Assembly (NCBI RefSeq): GCF_038396675.1 | Contig: NC_088926.1 | Coordinates: forward strand, 34,403,001-34,467,000 | DNA from: Hydra vulgaris | Taxonomy: Eukaryota; Cnidaria; Hydrozoa; Anthoathecata; Hydridae | DNA: 64,000 nt | Direction: 5' to 3' | Shown here: positions 29,700 to 41,219 of the stretch, one piece after another | How positions within the stretch are numbered: the stretch's first letter is position 1 | How the letters are laid out: every line of letters begins with the position of its first letter | The notes under the pieces: model-generated | What the model was told of the DNA's origin: nothing | The model's input: the letters and a program-made list of their open reading frames with translations, nothing else | The model's database searches: none | Made by a program: the position numbers and the translations under genes

Positions 29700-31600
29700 A
29701 TTTCAACTTCTTTTTAGGTTTTCTTCTAACCAACCGGAGTTACTAAAATATTAAAAGTTGGTTGCAGGCGAGCTGACTTTGTAGCAGATGCTATACAAAG
29801 TATGATTTGTTGTTGATTAAGAGCGCAGTGACTGAGATACTTGTGCTGGTGGTTAAGAAGACTTGGGTTGAGATGATTATGTTTTAAGGATGATTATGTT
29901 TTTAAGGTATTAGGAATTTGTAACTTTGATCAATTAATTTTATTGATGTTATGAAACATTTTGGTTTTAACACGTAAAATGTTTTTATAACTTTACCAAA
30001 ACCGAAAACCGTTTAGTTATTAAAAATTCAGCAGTTTCTCAAATAAACGCCTTAGCCAACTTGCATTTGACTAAGGCCTTCTTTTGATAAACTGGTGAAC
30101 CTTGCCTGTGTACAAAATTGCCAAACTCTTTTGATATAGTAAAAAATACCAACACCTAGTGATGTTTAGCTGCAGAATAAAGAATGAGCTGATGAGTAGA
30201 TTAACAAGATTTTACTTTCGATACAAATAAGTACAACCCGGTAGGTAACATTTTTCAGCTTCAACGTTTTCATATAGTTTTTCAGGGTATCATCTAGACC
30301 ACTTAAGCAACTATCTTTATTCGATCATTTTTTGATTTAAAAATGATGTATATAGCAACACATTGGTGCAAATAGTCGGTAACTAGCGCGATGACGAATC
30401 CCTAATCGGAAAACTTGAATAGTTTATCTACCAAGTTGAATCAAGTTGTTTTGGTAACGTCGCCTTAAAATCATTGCCAATTGTTTTACCTATGCTATGG
30501 AAGCGTTTGTAAAGAATTGTTACTGGTATGCTGAATGATTGAGGAGCTTTGTTTAATAAAGGTATGCTACTTTTGTACTTTAGCCGACTTGCGGAGTTTA
30601 ATTATATTTATTTTCTATGCGCGCAAGTTTTATCGAGGCATATTTTACATTAAAATAGCTTTGATAATAATCGATTTAAGAAGAACTTATAGAGGTTTAT
30701 TGGTTAATTTAGGCATAATTAGAAAAAAACCTTGTTTTTTTTTGTTAACAGTTGTCGATTAAATACATATTGTATTTACAAAAATAATCAAACTGACAAT
30801 GATCTTATAATCAGAACTTTTACAACTTTAAAAACAAAAGAGTAAAAAAATAAAAAAGTAATAACAATAAATCATACTATAAAACTAAAAAGTAATTCTA
30901 AAAAATAACGTAATATTAAAAATCCGATAGAAGGACATGATGAAAAACTTTAAAATAGAAGACGTACTAAATCCATTTATATATGTAAAGTTCAAGTTTA
31001 AAGTAACTTAAAATGTCATCCATAACACGAATGAAATCATTTAAACCAGCTAAACGAATAGAGTAATTAAACTTAACAAAACTGTTTTATTCCAAAGATA
31101 AGGTGCACTACAAGCAATACAAAATTGATTGAACTTTGTTCTACGCAATGCTTCATTTAGCAAATCATTATTTATTAGAGTGTACTTATTTGAAGGTTTT
31201 AAAGTAAAAAGTTAATAACAGGAGAGAGATATTGTTTTTCTATATATAAGTAAAGCAAAAAACATTAAAACATTTATACCAAATACATCAAGTTATTTCA
31301 TTTCATCAAAGAAAAGTTTAAAATGTGAAAAGCAAACCACAAAATTAATTATGCGTGATGCTTCAGACGACAATATAGACGTTGTAGTATACTTTTTTCG
31401 TACTTTTCCAAGCGTTACTAGCATAATTTATAACTGTGTATAAATGAGTAATAGAGATTGGCTAAACTTTTACATAGATTAGAAGTAGCAGTGGTCCAAG
31501 AACAGAACGCTGTGGAACACCATATATTATATTTTAGGACCCACTTCGATAGCCATTTACTAACTCAATTGTTAGAGATTTTCATTCAACCTCATAGTTC
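29700..31600. other. No gene seen
   Basis: AT-rich DNA with scattered hairpins (for example CCTTAGCCAAC...GACTAAGGCC near 30050). Text around 31490-31520 (CCAAGAACAGAACGCTGTGG) looks like part of an old retroelement but I cannot place it. Confidence 0.35.
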
Positions 31601-31610
31601 CATTCAACTT

Positions 31611-31695
31611 CATACCTAGTGGGCACGGTACGTAAAAAAGACGGCTTTTGAATGTTCAAAAAACATCTTTTTTAGATCCTGTACCCACTGGGTAG
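31611..31695. mobile_element. Small foldback MITE
   Basis: CCTAGTGGGCACGGTACG at the left and, reversed, CCCAGTGGGTACAGGATC at the right bracket a centre (TTTTGAATGTTCAAAA) that can also fold. GTGGGCAC...GTACCCAC ends are seen in a widespread class of animal MITEs. Confidence 0.6.
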
Positions 31696-31914
31696 TTCAT
31701 CGTTTTCGTTTGATAACTCATAACTTTTTACCGAAAATAGCAATTTAATTTTGAAATAAAATTTTTGTTATTCAAGAAGTTATAAAGGATACGTTTTAAG
31801 TTCACTGATAGCAAATTTATCTTCATAGAGTTTAATCTTATAAAGTTTTTTCCAAAAAAGATTAAAAAATTATTAGGCTGTTAAAATTTTTACAATTTTA
31901 AATAGTAAAAGTTT

Positions 31915-32120
31915 TAACCACCTAATTATTTTTATAATTATATATTTTTAATTATAATTATATATTATATTTCTAATTATATTTATATATTTTTAATTTT
32001 AATTATAATTATATACTTTTATAATTATATATTTTTATAATTATAACTTTATAATTATATATTGTTATAATTATAATTTTATAATTATATATTTTTTTAA
32101 ATATATATATATATATTCTT
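31915..32120. repeat. (TTATAATTATATATTT)n-like AT satellite
   Basis: Irregular tandem array of TATAATTATATATTTT units, purely A and T. Confidence 0.8.
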
Positions 32121-32473
32121 TAACAAATAGTAGTTATTAAAAAAAGTTCTTCATTTTGTTATCATTATTTTATATCATTTTATATAATTTTATATCATTG
32201 GACGCGCTACGATGCTGATTTACGGTGATTTTAATTTCGCACATACAAAATACGAACAAATAGACGTAGGAGGAGGAGGAGTAGTCACAATAGGTCATGT
32301 TTCCCAAAACTGGCCTAGCGAAACAGGCGTGTCTTGCGGCATATAGACACTAAATAAATAAAAAAAGAACTCTGTGGGCTAAGTACCGAGCTGCTGGGGG
32401 ATTTACGCACAAAATCCTTCGTGAAAAATATAACAAATCATGCAAACAGGTAGAAAAAGAATTTAAAAAAGCA

Positions 32474-32899
32474 GTGCAAGATTACAAATCAATAATAGTT
32501 CAAACCTCAAAGAATAACCCAAAATTAATTCACGCCTATATTAACAAAATTCAAAAAGTTAAAACCCAAATACAAGTTTTAGAGGACAGTACAGGTGAAA
32601 GCACAGTTGATGAGGAGAAAATATGTAGAATTTTAAATGACTACTTTCAATCGGTTTTCGTAAGCGAGCCGCAAGGTCCGATGCCAGATTTCAAACCAAG
32701 GACGGAAGTGACATGTACGACGCAGTTTAATGCACGTTATGAAGTACAGAAAAGACTTGAAAACTTTGACGGGAACAAGACGATAGGCATCGACGGTGTC
32801 AATCCAAGGCTACTCAAAATGTGTGCAGTAGAGTTTTCCGTTCCACTTACCCTTATTTTTCAGACTTCACTTTCTAAAGGTGAGGTGCCAGACGACTGA
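32474..32899 (+). pseudogene. Reverse transcriptase fragment of the LINE at 32210
   Basis: 141 open codons from the pre-RT helix region to LTLIFQTSLSKGEVPDD, then a stop (TGA in place of the usual Trp codon) before KRSNITSIFKKG. The same frame continues to KPVSLTI, so the stop is a point mutation. The homologous motif order is that of CR1/Jockey-type LINEs. Confidence 0.8.
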
Positions 32900-33068
32900 A
32901 AGCGCTCAAATATAACATCAATATTCAAGAAGGGCCCCAAACTAAAAGCATCTAATTACAAACCAGTATCACTCACTATTATCCTCTGTAAAGTAATGGA
33001 GCGTTTCGTTCGAGACCAGATTTTAATTCATTGTATTATAAACGGCCTTATATCAAAAAACCAACACG

Positions 33069-33134
33069 GTTTCGTTTTCAAAAAGTAGTGCTTGACAAAT
33101 CTTGTGGTCAAGCACTACTTTTTGAAAACGAAAC
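33069..33134. repeat. 28-bp perfect hairpin at a deletion junction in the LINE
   Basis: Arms 33069-33096 and 33107-33134, loop AAATCTTGTG. The left arm codes HGFVFKK-like RT sequence; the right arm is its exact complement. RT coding resumes right after it near the YADD box. Confidence 0.95.
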
Positions 33135-33881
33135 TTTTGAAAAATCAGATCAAGCTCTACGCTGATGACAGCAAAATTATTGGTGTCATAAAATCTGACC
33201 GGAACGCGGAGAGTCTGCAAGCAGCTACTGCATTGCTGGCTCATGACATGAAATGAAATTTATGCATACTGGCTGAGAAAAAAAAGTATCAAAACGAGAC
33301 TATTTCATACCAGGACCAGACGGCCTGCAACTTGCAATTGAAGTTACTCATTTAGAGATCTTATCTCAAACGATCTTAAACAGCTGCGGTGAATGCTAGC
33401 CGCTTCTAAGGGAGGCTGAAAAAAACTATTCGTAGCCGTAGTTTTTCTTTGTGGAAAGAACTGTAAACCACGTATGTTCGTCCTCACCTATAGCACGCTA
33501 TCCAAGCGTGGTCACTTTACCAACGGGCAGACATAGAAGCGCTAAAAAAAAGTTCAAAACCGTGACACAAAATACATTTCTGAGATTAAGCATTGCACCG
33601 CCGAGCAGCAAACAGTCATGTTAAGTCTTACGACACTTCAAGAAAGAAGAATAAGTGGTGATATTATTTTGATGTTCAAGTTCATGCGTGAAATCGACTT
33701 TCACGTACCATTCAATCGTCCTTTGTTGTCAAAGTATATTATGCGTGGTCATAATCAAAGACTTGTATAGCAAATAGTACTCTGTTGCATGCTAAGAGAG
33801 AAATTCTTCACGAGCCGTGTTGTTTTGCAGTGGAATACCCTGCTGCAAATAGAAGTTGACGCGACTTCGGTCAACATGTTC

Positions 33882-33945
33882 AAAAATCGACTAGATGAAC
33901 ATTTAAATCAGTTAACTAATTTAAATGTTCATCTAGTCGATTTTT
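33882..33945. repeat. 27-bp perfect hairpin at the end of the LINE
   Basis: Arms 33882-33908 and 33919-33945, loop CAGTTAACTA. The left arm encodes KNRLDEHLN of the LINE C-terminus. Confidence 0.95.
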
Positions 33946-33969
33946 AACTGGATTACTGGAAATAAACTC

Positions 33970-35350
33970 TCTTTACATATGTTTCCAGTATCCTATTACG
34001 TTCTAAAAGTATGGTACTTGTGTCGCAGATGTGCTCGAGTATCTTAAGAATGTTAGTATAAAGGTGCCTGATGCACATCTTCGTTGGTAATTTAAACATA
34101 GCGATTATTTTTGATTTTTCAAAAGTCTATAAATTTATTACGGATTTTCGTAAATATTTTAAATTATTGATCACTAAAATAAACTAAACTAAACTAATCA
34201 TCTTATTTAAAAAAAAATTTCTGCGACATGATCAAAAAAAATTTGCAAAACGCTTATTTAATGGTTAACTAAATGGTTAAGAAAAACATAGTCATAACCA
34301 TTTCATGACATCCTCTATTTCATTTGTACATTTCCCTATTTTGCTCTATGAATTTTAAAATATTAAGTTTATGACGTAATATAAAAAATAGAGTAGATGT
34401 GTAAAAATTACCATGTACCAGTTGTAGAGAAATATTTTCATTTTATATTTTCTAAATAAAAAGTATTCAATATAAAACTTTCTAATTTTAAAATAATTCG
34501 ATAACAGGTGTCAATGACAACTAGTGGCCTTATTTAACAAAATACATGAACAATGCATGAACGGCCTTCTCAACAGCATTAGCTCTTGAGTCTTGGGGGA
34601 TTGATATACTCAAAAAACTGTTTTAATATCGGGTTTATTCTTCTTTTTTTTTCTGTTACTATGTCTGACTGCAGTAATATTCAAACTGAAAAATAGATTT
34701 AATCATTTACAATTATGTATTCACTCCTTTTAAAATATATTCAACTTTTTAAAATATACATATTCAAACTTTTTCTAAATATATACCATCTTTTTTAAAT
34801 ATACGCGTTAATAGTAAATCAACGGAAGTAATATTTTTGAAGCAAATATAAATAATTTAGCAGAATTGGAATAATTTAGTGTTGAATCTTTTTTTAAACG
34901 CGACAAGCAAACTTTCAACGTTACCAAGAATACGAGGAGACTGAGGCGTAAAAAAACTTTTTTTGTAAAAAGCTAAACTTTTGTTTATGACAAAATGATT
35001 GCAAAAAAATGGCAAAGTAATAGCAGAGGGAGATTTTAGCAGGATTTTCCACATAAATTCATAGAATAAACAGATTTTGATTAGATGTGTTTTGATGCGC
35101 TGTTGTATTACGTTGTATTTTATTACACAATTTATGCTATGGAACAGAGTGGCATTTCAGATAATGAAAACCCAGTTCACATGTTCACACTGCATTTAAT
35201 TTATTTCGAAAAAAAATCTTTCTTATAAAGACTTTAAACTTACGTTCAACAACTACTGTTTATCTACGTGAGAAAATTGAGCTTCTTTTCAAATATGGAC
35301 TATGAGGATGATAAGTATGGATAAACTCAAAAAACGAAACAGGTGACACT
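33970..35350. other. No gene seen
   Basis: AT-rich, short frames only. ACTAAAATAAACTAAACTAAACT near 34175 is a short repeat at the LINE 3' side. Confidence 0.4.
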
Positions 35351-36116
35351 TAAAATGATTTTAGAATTTATGGAGTTGCTTTGCTGCATCACGTCGATGG
35401 GATATGCGGAAACGTCATACACCATCTTTGACTTTAAACCATTGAGTGATCAAATTTTTGGTCAAGCAGAATTGATGCCTTAACTCCCATCAGGTACCAA
35501 TTACCATATGAGAACGACGCATTGTTTAAAATTATAGAAGATTTAAATTTAAACGGTTGTTCTGGTACCCCAACAAAAGGTTGAAGCTAAAGGTTTTCTA
35601 AAGAGCATAAGTTCATTTAAGATTGTTGTGGTAGTTGTAACACGGCATAAAATATTATTTCAGATTAATTTGACAAGTACAACTGCTGCAAGAAAAACGC
35701 TTTTCTCATGAGTAAACAGTAAATGAGCTCAAAAATACAAAGAAAATTTTAAACAACATGAAGAGTGACATTGAATTTGAGAGAAATTTGGTTGATGTTC
35801 AAGAAATTACCGAAAAAATCAATGTTGCGGCGATTTTCTAACCAGATAAAAAAAAGAGGAAAAGACAATTCTTCACTTACGAGTCAGAAGATGAACCCAT
35901 TGGTAGTCCCAACGAGAAATTCAGAATTAATTATTTTTTTGCAATATTAGAAATTGCAATTAGTTCTTTAAAAGAGCGATTCACACATTTGAAAGAAATA
36001 GCGAAATTATTTTGTTTTTTTATACAATATAAGTGACCTCAAAATGAAAAGTTCAAAAGAACTGATGGTTTGTATTAACTTGGAAAAAACAATTAAGCAA
36101 CATTATTCTTTCCAGA

Positions 36117-36208
36117 GGGCACGCGTCTTCCAGGGGATGTTCGTTGGACGGCTCTCGTCCAGACGTTCGTAAAAAGTCCGACGGAAGACCTTTGAACGAC
36201 GCGTACCC
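36117..36208. mobile_element. GC-rich foldback insert in the hAT relict
   Basis: The ends GGGCACGCGTC and, reversed, GGGTACGCGTC match 10 of 11. The interior repeats CGTCCAGACG/CGTCGG-type text able to fold on itself. It interrupts transposase coding sequence and is far richer in GC than its surroundings. Confidence 0.6.
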
Positions 36209-36533
36209 ACAGAGTTCAATCCATCTTTAAAAAATGACATTAGGCAACAGCTCTCTGCATCAAAATTTCAGGAATAACTAATCGAATCCAAAAAAATGCG
36301 AACTTGGAAAATGTGCTGAGCTACTTGTGTCAAAACAAGTTACGAAAAAGATATCCAAATTTGTTTGTAGTTCTTCGTATCCTATTGACTTACCAATATC
36401 AGTGGCCTGTGCAGAAAGGAGTTTCTTAAAACTAAAACTAATAAAAACCTATTTACGCAGTTTCATGAGCCAAGAAAAACTTGTAGGACTTGTTACAACT
36501 TTGATAGAAAAAGTGGCATGCCAACATAAAATT

Positions 36534-36589
36534 AAAGATCTTGTACAAAAACTAATCAAAAATTTGATAAGTTTTTGTACAAGATCTTT
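36534..36589. repeat. 20-bp hairpin ending the hAT reading frame
   Basis: Arms 36534-36553 and 36570-36589, with an inner ATCAAA/TTTGAT pair after one A-A mismatch. The left arm codes KDLVQKL of the transposase end. Confidence 0.9.
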
Positions 36590-36619
36590 GTATTTTTATA
36601 TAATTTATATTTAAAAATA

Positions 36620-38040
36620 ATTATATGATTTTTCTTCGGAGTTTTTCGCTTTTTAAGGTTTTTTAAATTTGTTGTTTAATACAAGTTATGCAACATATGA
36701 TATATAAGGTGTTAATCCTTTTAACTTCAATACTAGAAAAAAAAAGTTGGGCTTTCCCAGCCTTTTGATCTTTAATAAAAGACGAAAGATTTTCATCTGA
36801 AATGAAGGAATAGCCGAGTTATTAATAGAGAATATCGAAAAACCAAAACCTGGAAACTATTGGTTAGGATAAATCCAAAAATAAATTAACACGAGCATGA
36901 GCAGTTCTGTCATTTTTCATAAGTTCAGGCAGTAGTGAAGAAAAGGTGATCTAACAATAAAAGTGTTTATCTTAGGTATGATAAAACTATTCAAACCTCT
37001 ATGTCAATAACGCTATTCAATAATAACTGAGTCGTTAATAATTGAAATTATCAACCAATCAAAACACCAATTATATTTTTATAACTGCTCTATAAAAATA
37101 TATTCCCGAAAGTCATTAATAACAACATTACTTAACTGCTGATTTTAACATACACTTTCCAAAAATAAATTATGATTCCAAAGCTAATTGGTTTATAAAT
37201 AACTTCAGAACAGCTGTAATAAACAAGTCTTGTAAAAAACGCGTAACACACGATAGTTCTTTAGTTATTAATAACATTATCGCTAATAGTCGCATGACTT
37301 GTAAAATCAAAAGTGAAATATTAAAAACTGATAATAACAATCCCTTTACAAGTTTTCTTGAAACTTAATTGTAAATTCTTGAAGTTAACGACTCCTTTGC
37401 AACATATGTCAGACAAATAAACAAAAATAAACAACCAATTTAAATTTATCTTTCAGCATAGTTTTGGAGTCATATAATTGCTTTACTAAATTATAAAATG
37501 ATATTAAATGCAGGAAGCTCTTGACAAAAAAACATTTCAAGAAAGATTTAGTGGTTGCAAATGTGTCATAATAACAACATAATAACTTAGGCTTATACAT
37601 ACATTTTCGTTAATGAAATAATTATATTTTTGCATATAATATAAAAACACAAAAGTAAAAAAAATGATTTTTTGGTTTTACTTGCCTTAATGCGCGCACG
37701 ATTTAAATCAAAGTTAACTAGTCATAAGGTTGTTTTGAGCATTTTAACTGAAACGATCTTTAAGAATGGTAAAAAATAAGAAACAAAAAAAAAACATAGC
37801 CTCGCTTGATTTATTTGACCACTTTTTAGTAAACAAAGTTAAATCTATATATGCCATTGTTTAATGTTAAAATTCAAAATGCATTTTATGTTGTATTATC
37901 ATGAATTAGCAATCATATTTTTTTGAGAATACTGAATGAAAAATTTTTAAAAACAAAACTTATAACAATAAAATTAGATACAAAAAAGATAAAAATTGTT
38001 TTGAAAGACTAAAAATTCAAATCAAATAAATTCTGACCTC
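36620..38040. other. No gene recognised
   Basis: A coding-like stretch at about 37188-37360 (NNFRTAVINKSCKKRVTHDS in one frame) ends in a stop. I cannot assign it; it may be transposon-derived. Confidence 0.35.
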
Positions 38041-39935
38041 TTGAAACGTTCAATAGAAAATAGTAGAAAGACATGGTAAGTAATTAAAAAAGTAACAGGA
38101 AAAAACCAGTTAGAAGAAGACGTCGCTATAACAAAATGATTACAACTTAATATAAACGAAGAAATGTTTGACAAGAAAGGAATTGCTGAAATTTTAATAA
38201 ATTTTTTATAAACATAGAAAAAAATTTAGCCGTAGATATAATTCCTGGCAACACAACATTCCAATCCTGTGAAAAAAAACTCACTATGTAATGAATGAAT
38301 CAAAACTTTCTGTAAACGAAATTCAAGCATCTTTTAATGCATTTAAAATAAATAAAGACATTTAACTCATCATGCAATAACTGATTTAGCCAGTCGAATT
38401 CTGGACTGGTTTTCTAAAAAAAAAATTATGTTCTCTTGCATATTGCCTTGTCAAAGCTTTCAACTCTGTGAATTACGAAGTTCTGCTGCATAAACAAGAA
38501 ACATATGGAGTAATAAACAGCAATCACACTGGCTACAAAGTTACCTTAAAAATAGAAGACAAAAAGTATCTTATGATTCAACATATTTAAAGTTAGAAAC
38601 AATAAGCAATGGAGTACCTCAAGGCTATATTCTTAAACCCTTACTGTTTCTGATTTATGTAAATGTTATCTACCTATCCACAAACATGCTTAATTTTGTT
38701 CTTTTTGCTGATGACACTAATCTTATTTATATCCATTCCAATATAAACTCTATATGAATATCAGTAAAACTAAATATATTTTATTTCATCACCAATCTAA
38801 GTACGAGAACTTGCTTCTGTCAAAACCTCCTCAGTTAAATATATAGAGCATTATAGTAAACAGAGTTGCATCATCTAAAATCGTAGGAATAGGATTTGAT
38901 GAACATCGGATTTTGGAAAATCATATTACGCTAATTGAAAACAAGATTTCTAAAACTTTGGTCATTATGCATAAATAAAAAAACGTTTAAAAGATTTATA
39001 TTACTCTTTTAAATAAAAATATATAACAAAAACAGACCACGAGAACAATATGTAATGTGCCTAAATACGCCAATTCCAATCCGTTTCACCAAGAAATTAA
39101 AGCTCTTAGTGTCTATTAGTTAAATCTGTTTCAATATAAAAATGACATGCTTCCAAAATTCTTTAATAACCGACCTTTTAAAATCATAAATACTTAACGA
39201 GGTGGTCTATCCATAACTCATAAATAACGAGGTACTCTATCAATAACTTTAACTTAACTTTAATTCAACATTTAAAAAATCCGATTACTCAATTTCATAT
39301 AGAAGACCTCATCTGTGGAACAACTTTCTTGATGAAACATAAAAAGTAAAGCCTCAAGTTAAACAATATTAACTTGAATTAAGCGACACAAACTTATTTT
39401 TGTATTTTTATGTAAAAAAAAAAATCTTGTTATGTTTAAGTATAAAAAAACATTATCAGCAATGTTGATTACATTTATACAAATACATTTAAACTAAACT
39501 ATAAAGTAATTAATAGTATAAATTCCACATTCAAACATCCAGTGTAATATCTGTCCGCTTTCTCTATGCTATCTCGACTACTTCTGACTATCACTGCTAA
39601 CTCGACTACTTCTGACTATCACTCTAACTTACTTTGTTCTTCTTGAACTCACTTCCTCTTAAGTAAGTGAGTTTAAAGTAAGCGAAGCGGGTGATGATGC
39701 TCTTTAGTGAGCTGAACTTGTCTTCGTGGGGCCCGGGTATGTGGCCTCTATATGGCAATTGGCCGGAGGAGGACAAACCACAATACCCAATCTTGTTATG
39801 TTTCTTACTTTATCTATTTATTTGTTCTATTGTTGCTGTTTATCGTATTTTATCTGATGAGTACTTGTAAACTTTTGTAATAAGAAATTTGTAAAATACT
39901 TCACGCTTACTATAGGGGCATGACGAAATGTCTGT
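38041..39935 (+). mobile_element. LINE relict with a readable RT core and long 3' UTR
   Basis: Frames yield SIENSRKTW (38053-38080), CLVKAFNSVNYEVLLHK (38445-38490), NGVPQGYILKPLLFLIYVNV (38608-38665) and the active site LFADDTNLIY (38703-38730), with intact Asp-Asp. The C-terminal part is partly lost. The trailer to about 39935 has a 31-bp direct repeat (ACTCGACTACTTCTGACTATCAC) at 39568-39630, a GC-rich patch and GGGGCATGACGAAATG near the end. It resembles the CR1-type element at 22576 but is another, older copy. Confidence 0.7.
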
Positions 39936-39999
39936 CTTCTATTTGCTTTTTTCATTCTTGTTTTTTATTTATATTTTGTTGTTGAAACTTGTAAAACAA

Positions 40000-40690
40000 G
40001 AACGTTTTAAAATGTTTTTAAATGACGAAATATATAAATATTTACAATACATGTGTTTAGATTCTTCAATTTTGGCAACAATTTGTGCCCTTTCATTGCT
40101 GTTCCTTCTAAATCTATCGGTTTTGTATAGAGTTATACTTTGCAGGCATTAGCTTAACGTTTGCCAGGTTAGCAGTCGTATGGCTAGCATTATTCAATCA
40201 ACCTTCATGTTGTATATGGTTCTGTGGCAAATTTCAAACTCCAACCAAATATAAATATAGTAAACAAATTTTTGCATCATTAACCTACTTCGTCTAAAAA
40301 ATCTCTTTTTAACACTTCGCTGCTGTTTTCATTCATTAAAATACCACTGGTAACGATCCGTTGCATCTTGATATACGTTTAAAACAAACTGAAAATTGCA
40401 TGTATTGCAATACAAATTATTCTTATTAGATTACGCTGTGATTTTAACCTTCGAGCGGGCGCGCATTTTATTTTAACACGAAGAGGCACGCACCGTGAAT
40501 TTTACGTCATACAGCTTACAGCATATTTTCACTATTTTACTCTGACATAAAATTGCATAACTATTAGTAATTAAAGAAAAAACAATATTTCAATGAGTTT
40601 AGGAAAGTATTTTATTTGCAAAACTATAAATAAATAAATAAAAACACTACAAAAAACAGTGTTTTTTTTAGTCAGAAATCAACAAAAGGC
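40000..40690. other. No gene seen
   Basis: AT-rich spacer. The 74-codon frame at 39928-40152 is Leu/Phe-rich and starts in LINE trailer sequence, so I do not call it a gene. Confidence 0.35.
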
Positions 40691-40704
40691 GGGTGAATAA
40701 ATTT

Positions 40705-40899
40705 AAGCAATTGCTTTTACTTAGTAACTGGTCAGCTTTACGTGAATAAAATTTGAGCAATTTTGATTAACTTTTTATTTACGTAAAGATGAACAATTGC
40801 TGAGTAAATTGTTTAACTTTACGTGAATAAAAATTTAAGCAAAACTGCTTAGTTTTTATTCACGTAATGCTGTTCAATTACTGAGTAAAAGCAACTGCT
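40705..40899. mobile_element. Foldback MITE with four ACGTGAATAAA motifs
   Basis: The outer arms of about 47 bases are inverted copies (AGCAATTGCTTTTACTTAGT against AGCAGTTGCTTTTACTCAGT). The motif TTTACGTGAATAAAA or its near form occurs four times in alternating orientation (40737+, 40772-, 40818+, 40853-). Confidence 0.65.
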
Positions 40900-40975
40900 C
40901 ATTTTTTTTCATTCATTAGGTCATTCACACGACCTAATCAATCATACAATTTTTTTTTTAATTAATTATGGCATT

Positions 40976-41177
40976 TTATTGATGCTGAGGACTTTTTTCT
41001 GTCTCGTGCGCATAAACGACATGTTCCGCGTTTTGGAGGCTGTTGTTCTTCTCGAACCCTCTCTGTAGACGCTCCAGAATTTATTTCCAAAAATGTCCAC
41101 ACATCTGATTGCAAGTTCTGAAGGCTCGCTTGAAATGTTAGATGCTCTTTCATTAGGGAAAGTGCCAAATTTTTCAA
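40976..41177 (-). pseudogene. piggyBac-like transposase C-terminal fragment
   Basis: The frame ends EEQQPPKRGTCRLCARDRKK and then SSASIKCHN and a stop. The CxxC followed by KCHxC-type spacing resembles the Cys-rich C-terminal domain of piggyBac transposases, here cut off before its second half. The rest of the transposase is not visible. Confidence 0.4.
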
Positions 41178-41219
41178 AAATATTCTGCTTTATATAAGTT
41201 ATGGTGCTAAAAATAAACA

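Larger units (their letters stand above)
32210..33965 (+). mobile_element. LINE relict (CR1/Jockey-like) with internal deletions and two hairpins
   Basis: Pieces in order are: endonuclease (MLIYGDFNFAHTKYEQID, 32212-32265); pre-RT region (AKYRAAGGFTHKILREKYNK, 32380-32440); RT start (KTIGIDGVNPRLLKM, then NITSIFKKGPKLKASNYKPV and ISKNQHGF); active site YADDSKIIGV (33158-33187); and C-terminal tail (LQERRISGDIILMFKF, RVVLQWNTLL, VNMFKNRLDEHL). Large parts of the endonuclease and the RT core are deleted, and perfect hairpins sit at 33069-33134 and 33882-33945. Confidence 0.8.
35355..36600 (+). mobile_element. Second decayed hAT (ZMYM1-like) element
   Basis: Frames give QQKVEAKGFLKSISSFKIVV (35570-35630), the Lys/Arg-rich KKKRKRQFFTYESEDEPIG (35848-35905), EKFRINYFFAILEIAISSLK and ERFTHLKEIAKLF (35910-36015), and the dimerisation region VACAERSFLKLKLIKTYLRS then MSQEKLVGL (36400-36490). 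Several stops and frame changes. A GC-rich MITE-like insert lies at 36117-36208 and a hairpin at the 3' end. Confidence 0.75.

Noticed and set aside
33053..33244. 63-codon minus-strand frame
   Set aside because: It crosses the perfect hairpin in the LINE relict and is antisense to RT coding sequence.
39928..40152. 74-codon Leu/Phe-rich frame as a small membrane protein
   Set aside because: It starts in LINE trailer sequence and has no recognisable motif.
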